From Methylococcales bacterium (lineage in GTDB: Bacteria > Pseudomonadota > Gammaproteobacteria > Methylococcales > Methylomonadaceae), in NCBI GenBank assembly GCA_009692395.1, contig SHZG01000003.1, positions 1 to 37,701 on the forward strand: 37,701 nucleotides of DNA, read 5' to 3'. The notes under the pieces are model-generated. The model saw nothing but the letters and a program-made list of their open reading frames with translations. It made no database searches and was not told the origin of the DNA. Position 1 is the first letter of the stretch. Each line of letters begins with the position of its first letter. The position numbers were made by a program, and so were the translations under genes. Below, piece after piece: positions 31,667 to 37,701 of this stretch.

Positions 31667-32234
31667 TGACTAAAATTACTATCCTGCATGAAGGCGTATT
31701 AGATAAAAAAGTCATTGAAGGTTTAATAAAACATATTGGATTAGACGAAAAGCTCATTGTGTGTTATCCAATGGGAGTAAAAAGCAACTTCTTTGACAAG
31801 AAATATCCTGCTTATATTTCGTTATCACTATCCGTTGAAAACGATGAAATCAATAAAGTTTTTTGATTCTCGATGCGGATAACTGCGACATGAATCAAGG
31901 CGGACTAATTAAAACCCAAGAAAAATTGCAGACGATGATTAAATCATTGGGTTTTGAATCAATCAGCCGTTTTTATATTACCCATGACCCACGAACAAAA
32001 GATAAAGAGGGCTTTATTGAATCGCTTTTATTATCAACTATTCCCGAAGAAAAAATGAATTGCATTGACCGTTTTTTAGAATGCACGGGGTTTGATAAAA
32101 AGGGTGGTGATAAATCAACTTATGAGCGAATCTATAAATCCATTGCGCACCCGCTTTCCCCGTATAATTTTGACCACATCCATTTCAACGAATTAAAAAC
32201 CAAATTAACCCAACTTTTTGCTGAATCAGAATAA
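31666..32234 (+). pseudogene. TOPRIM-like (DUF3226/DUF4435-type) protein, frameshifted
   Basis: ITILHEGVLDKKVIEGLI + (L)ILDADNCD; T6 run at 31859-31864, T7 would give a continuous KVFLILDADN reading frame. Confidence 0.65.
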
Positions 32235-32237
32235 AAT

Positions 32238-33020
32238 ATGATGCAATTTTTTCAACGCCTAGGCGCAGACACTCGTACCAGCTTTACTAAACTGGGGCGA
32301 GCGACTTACTTTCTTGTGGCAACCCTCGCGGGTATTCTGAGCGTGTTACCCAGACCGCGCTTATTAATGAATCAACTATTTTCAGTCGGGGTCTTATCAT
32401 TTTTGATTATCACCATTTCAGGCTTGTTTGTCGGTATGGTTCTGGGCTTGCAGGGCTTTTATATTCTGTCGGATTTTGGCGCGGAAGAAAGTTTGGGCAT
32501 TATGGTTGCCGCTTCTTTGGTGCGCGAATTGGGGCCAGTGGTAACGGCATTACTATTCGCAGGGAGAGCAGGTTCTGCACTCACTGCCGAGATAGGCTTG
32601 ATGAAAGCCACCGAACAATTGTCAGGCATGGAGATGATGGCGATTGATCCGATACGCCGTATTATTACGCCGCGATTTTTAGCGGGCTTTATATCCATGC
32701 CATTACTCGCCGTGTTATTCAGTGCAGTGGGTATTATCGGTGGGCAATTAGTCGGTTCTGGCTTGTTGGGCGTGGATGACGGCTCGTATTGGTCACAAAT
32801 GCAGAACCAGATTGATTTTTACGATGACATCATCAACGGCATTATTAAAAGCGTGATTTTTGGTTTTGTCACTTCGTGGATTGCCTTGTTTGAAGGCTAT
32901 GATGCCATTCCGACTTCCGAAGGTGTCAGCCGCGCCACTACACGCACGGTGGTCAATTCGGCATTCAGTATTTTAATTCTTGATTTTATTCTTACCGCAC
33001 TTATGTTTGGAGATAAGTAA
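32238..33020 (+). CDS. mlaE: Phospholipid ABC transporter permease MlaE
   Basis: [67 protein letters not shown]. Confidence 0.93.
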   Translation: MMQFFQRLGADTRTSFTKLGRATYFLVATLAGILSVLPRPRLLMNQLFSVGVLSFLIITISGLFVGMVLGLQGFYILSDFGAEESLGIMVAASLVRELGPVVTALLFAGRAGSALTAEIGLMKATEQLSGMEMMAIDPIRRIITPRFLAGFISMPLLAVLFSAVGIIGGQLVGSGLLGVDDGSYWSQMQNQIDFYDDIINGIIKSVIFGFVTSWIALFEGYDAIPTSEGVSRATTRTVVNSAFSILILDFILTALMFGDK

Positions 33021-33021
33021 T

Positions 33022-33507
33022 ATGCAGCACACCGCCACTCAAGATACACTGGTTGGTCTTTTTGTCACAGCAGGTATTGCTGGACTTTTTTTTCTTGCCT
33101 TGCAAGTCAGTAATCTCAGTTCGTTCGGTAGTGAGGAGACGTACACTGTCACTGCCAACTTTGAAAGCTCAGGCGGCTTGAAAGTAAAATCTGCCGTGTC
33201 TGCCGCTGGGGTTAAAATCGGCAAAGTCACTGCGATTCGTTTTGACCCAAAAACCTATCAATCAGTCGTCAGTATGGCGATTGAAAGCCAGTACGCCACG
33301 CTACCCGAAGACACCACTGCCAGTATTTTTACCGCTGGTTTATTAGGTGAACAATACGTCAATTTGGAAGCAGGTGGTTCAGATGATGTATTGAAAAATG
33401 GCAGCAAAATTGACATTACGCAATCGGCTATCATTCTCGAAAAAGTCATCGGTCAGTTTTTGTTCAAATCTGCTGAAGAAAAAGCCCAAGGGGAGAAAAA
33501 AGAGTGA
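33022..33507 (+). CDS. mlaD: MCE-domain lipid-binding protein MlaD
   Basis: DTLVGLFVTAGIAGLFFLALQVS; FESSGGLKVKSAVSAAGVKIGKVTAI; start ATG at 33022. Confidence 0.9.
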   Translation: MQHTATQDTLVGLFVTAGIAGLFFLALQVSNLSSFGSEETYTVTANFESSGGLKVKSAVSAAGVKIGKVTAIRFDPKTYQSVVSMAIESQYATLPEDTTASIFTAGLLGEQYVNLEAGGSDDVLKNGSKIDITQSAIILEKVIGQFLFKSAEEKAQGEKKE

Positions 33508-33812
33508 GCAAACTAGCGATTATCGACCAAGGCGCGGGCGTTTTTGTTGTGGATGGTAATTTAACCTTTGCCAGCATTGATAAAAAAACCGTCAAATCGT
33601 TCGATTTTTTAAACACCAGCAAAGTCATCACTATTGATCTGGGACGTGTCGCGTGTACTGACAGTGCAGGTCTTGCACTGATGATTGAATGGATAAAACA
33701 CACGCGGTCACACAAAACCCAATTACGCTTTAAAAATATTCCAGAGCAATTACGCAATCTTGCCAAGCTCAGCGGTTTTGATCAATCCAGCCATTTTACA
33801 ACGGCTGACTAA
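33504..33812 (+). CDS. mlaB: STAS-domain protein MlaB
   Basis: ITIDLGRVACTDSAGLALMIEWI STAS core; 4-bp overlap with mlaD. Confidence 0.85.
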   Translation: MSKLAIIDQGAGVFVVDGNLTFASIDKKTVKSFDFLNTSKVITIDLGRVACTDSAGLALMIEWIKHTRSHKTQLRFKNIPEQLRNLAKLSGFDQSSHFTTAD

Positions 33813-33842
33813 ACGCGCTGTTTCCCTTCACCTATCACCTAA

Positions 33843-35120
<1,278 letters not shown>

Positions 35121-35129
35121 GGTTTAACT

Positions 35130-35756
35130 ATGCTAACCATTGCAGTTTCCAAAGGCAGAATTTATGAAGAAGCCCTGCCGTTATTGGCAGAGGCAGGCAT
35201 CGTCCCCACCGATGATCCCAAAACCTGTCGCAAATTAATTTTAAACACCACGCGCCCCGATGTGCAGCTTGTCATCATCCGCGCCACCGACGTACCGACC
35301 TTTGTCGAATACGGCGCGGCAGATTTAGGTATCGCAGGCAAAGACGTACTCATCGAACACGGCGCGGAAAGTCTCTATGAACCGCTTGATTTAGGCATCG
35401 CCCGTTGCCGTCTCATGACTGCAACCCGCAAAAACGCACCGCCCATCACAGGACGCGTGCGCGTTGCCACCAAGTTTGTCAAAATCGCCCAACGCTATTT
35501 TGCCAGCCTAGGCATTCAAGCCGAAATCATCAAACTGTACGGCTCAATGGAACTCGCCCCGCTAGTCGGCTTAGCCGATTGCATCGTAGACCTAGTAGAC
35601 ACAGGCAACACCCTAAAAGCCAACGATATGGAACCGCGCGACCTAATCATGAACATCAGCTCACGATTAGTCGTCAACAAAGCAGCCATGAAAATGAAAA
35701 ACGCCCCGATAGCGGAGTTGTTAGCGCAGTTTGAACGCACATTAGCCCAACGATAA
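35130..35756 (+). CDS. hisG: ATP phosphoribosyltransferase HisG, short form
   Basis: [48 protein letters not shown]; 208 aa without the C-terminal regulatory domain. Confidence 0.95.
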   Translation: MLTIAVSKGRIYEEALPLLAEAGIVPTDDPKTCRKLILNTTRPDVQLVIIRATDVPTFVEYGAADLGIAGKDVLIEHGAESLYEPLDLGIARCRLMTATRKNAPPITGRVRVATKFVKIAQRYFASLGIQAEIIKLYGSMELAPLVGLADCIVDLVDTGNTLKANDMEPRDLIMNISSRLVVNKAAMKMKNAPIAELLAQFERTLAQR

Positions 35757-35760
35757 CTCT

Positions 35761-35790
35761 GTAGAGACGTTGCACGGCAACGTCTTCAAC
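35761..35790. repeat. Short palindrome downstream of hisG (GTAGAGACGTTGC type)
   Basis: GTAGAGACGTTGC-acg-GCAACGTCTTCAAC. Confidence 0.6.
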
Positions 35791-35818
35791 ACACCGACAA
35801 TCCATTTTTCAGAGGGGT

Positions 35819-36301
35819 ATGGCCATGAACTGGCAAGAAGTCTGTGAACATCCTAGTTTAAAAGATTTACCGTTTAAAATTGAATTGGATGAATTAGGTA
35901 GAATTATTATGAGTCCCGTGAAGCTGTACCATTCTGCCTTACAAGGCGAAATAGAATTTTTATTACGTTGTTTATTAAAAACAGGCAAAACGCTACCCGA
36001 ATGTGCAATTAAAACGACTAAGGGTACAAAAGTCGCTGATGTAGCATGGGTTTCCTCTGGAACATGGGCAAAAATAAAAATGGAAGCGGATGCTTCAATT
36101 GCCCCAGAAATCTGCGTTGAAGTTATTTCAGCAAGCAATAGCAAAAAAGAAATGCTTGAAAAAAGACAGTTATATTGTGAAGCGGGCGCGAAAGAAGTTT
36201 GGCTGTGTAATGAATATGGTGAAATGCAGTTTTTTAATGCTCAACTGGAATTGAAGCATTCAGAATTAGTGCCTGAGTTTCCTGCAAAGGTGGATATTTG
36301 A
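35819..36301 (+). CDS. Uma2-family (DUF820) putative endonuclease
   Basis: ADVAWVS...APEICVEVISASNSKKEMLEKRQLYCEAGAKEVWLCNEYGEMQFF. Confidence 0.85.
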   Translation: MAMNWQEVCEHPSLKDLPFKIELDELGRIIMSPVKLYHSALQGEIEFLLRCLLKTGKTLPECAIKTTKGTKVADVAWVSSGTWAKIKMEADASIAPEICVEVISASNSKKEMLEKRQLYCEAGAKEVWLCNEYGEMQFFNAQLELKHSELVPEFPAKVDI

Positions 36302-36302
36302 T

Positions 36303-36335
36303 AGACCTTTCAAATTTTTAAAATCTGAAAGGTCT
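36303..36335. repeat. Palindromic hairpin (AGACCTTTCA...TGAAAGGTCT)
   Basis: Perfect 10-bp arms around an AT-rich loop, directly after the Uma2 gene. Confidence 0.7.
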
Positions 36336-36402
36336 AAAACCTAAATTTTGTTGTGCTTCATTTAGACTATCTTGTCAATTAAATGCAATCTGGAAGCAAT
36401 CA

Positions 36403-37582
36403 ATGGAAAAGAGTAAAAAAGTCTCAAAAGTATTAAAAGATGTTTCAGTGATTACAAAACAGTTTAATGATAAGCAAAAAGCAAGTGGTGAGTTATTTAA
36501 TATTTTCAGCATAACTAAAATAGAACGAGTGGAAGTTAATACGCATTCTGCAATGATTGCAGAATTAGTAAACCCCTCTGGTTCGCATGGACAAGATGAT
36601 AAATGTCTCATTCTTTTTCTAAAGATTGCAATACCAACTCTATTATTTACAGGAACAGAAAAAGCTAAAGTTTTCAAAGAGAAATCTTTTGCACCACTAG
36701 GTCGCGTTGATATTTTGATTGAGCTTGAAAAAGACGTTTTTCTAATTGAAAACAAAATTGATGCAAAAGACGGAAATAAGCAGCTTGAACGATATGCAAA
36801 AATCCTTACTTCTTTTGAAGGCAAAAACTGGCATTTACTCTATTTAACTAAATTCGGCACTGAGGCTGAAGAATCTAGTCATTGTGGAGTGAAATATCAG
36901 CGTATATCTTACAGAGAGCAAATTCTTGATTGGTTAGATTCATGTATTAAACAGGTAGATTCTATTCCAGCAATAAAACATACTTTATTGCAATATCAAT
37001 ATCTTATCAAAAAAATCACGGGTACAAGCATGACTCACGAAATGAAAAAAGAACTCGTAGACCTTTTGATGGAAGGTGATAATTTTCAAGCTGCACAAGC
37101 TATTTCAGGAGTAATTCGCTTAACAAAGGGAGAAATTCTTTTTAAATTCTTTCAGAATGTAGAAAATACTATAAAAAAACAGCCCGATGTTGTTTCAGCA
37201 ATAAAAGGCAGCTTTCCAGAGTTAGAATATTATAATAAAAATAGATGTATCAACTGGTTTTCAACAAAGAAAGGAATAAAAACTCATTCTATAGGTGTTT
37301 TTTTTTGATATTGGTATTCCTGATATTTTATTTAGGATAGAAGGTGCTACAGAGTGGTTATATTACAGTGTTGTAGCTGTTAAAAAAGACGAAACTGGTA
37401 AATATCAGTTTGCTACTGATTGGAAAACTGTAAAAATTAAAATGAATCCTCATTTTAAAGAACAACCTTGGGGCAGAATAAATTGGTTTTCAAAGCCAGT
37501 AGTATCTGTTTTTCATGATATGAACTTAAGCTCACACGATTACCCACAACTGCCCACAATGCGGTACAGTAAGATAATTTGA
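36403..37582 (+). pseudogene. PD-(D/E)XK nuclease superfamily protein, frameshifted
   Basis: GRVDILIELEKDVFLIENKIDAKDGNKQLERYAK = D..ExK core. T9 run at 37308-37316 region breaks the frame; T8 joins GVFFDIGIPDILFRIEGATEWLYY. Confidence 0.75.
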
Positions 37583-37603
37583 ACTAACAAACCGATGATA
37601 GCA

Positions 37604-37701
37604 ATGAACTGGATACAACAGGAACTGGGGGTCTGTGCTTGGGCGACACGAGACGTGTTGCGAGGTTGTACAAGGTAATAGACAGTTTAGCGGCACAGCC
37701 G
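37604..37701 (+). mobile_element. IS4-family transposase N-terminus (Tnp DNA-binding domain), frameshifted, truncated by window edge
   Basis: MNWIQQELG in one frame then LCLGDTRRVARLYKVIDSLAAQP in another; G5 vs G6 would join them. Confidence 0.65.

Overview
The window looks like a gammaproteobacterial chromosome segment (taxonomy inferred from gene content and order). Intact housekeeping operons alternate with short, mostly decayed accessory patches. Left edge: IS630-type transposase tail fused to a 5'-truncated, frameshifted DNA methylase plus specificity-subunit remnant. Then, on the minus strand: hemW, ppiD, tRNA-Asp, tRNA-Val, hupB, lon, clpX, clpP, tig, tRNA-Leu and a radical SAM gene. 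On the plus strand: an NAD-type formate dehydrogenase operon (fdsG-fdsB // fdsA-fdsC-fdsD) split by a ~3.5 kb island of toxin-antitoxin and DUF262 genes; an exosortase-associated acyl-CoA ligase/decarboxylase pair; ntrB-ntrC; a lipoprotein alpha/beta hydrolase; and an mla operon (mlaF // mlaE-mlaD-mlaB) split by a frameshifted ATPase + TOPRIM-like pair, followed by murA-hisG. The right end has a Uma2-family gene, a frameshifted PD-(D/E)XK nuclease and the start of an IS4-type transposase. The most interesting points are: the two operon-splitting defence/TA modules; a DUF262 gene broken only by four in-frame stop codons; intact antitoxins whose toxins are missing or nonsense-mutated; a perfect 34-bp palindrome inside a coding sequence; and several families of intergenic palindromic repeats next to the accessory modules. 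I did not identify a clearly novel intact system. The ATPase+TOPRIM pair is the best candidate for a defence module, but it is frameshifted as sequenced.
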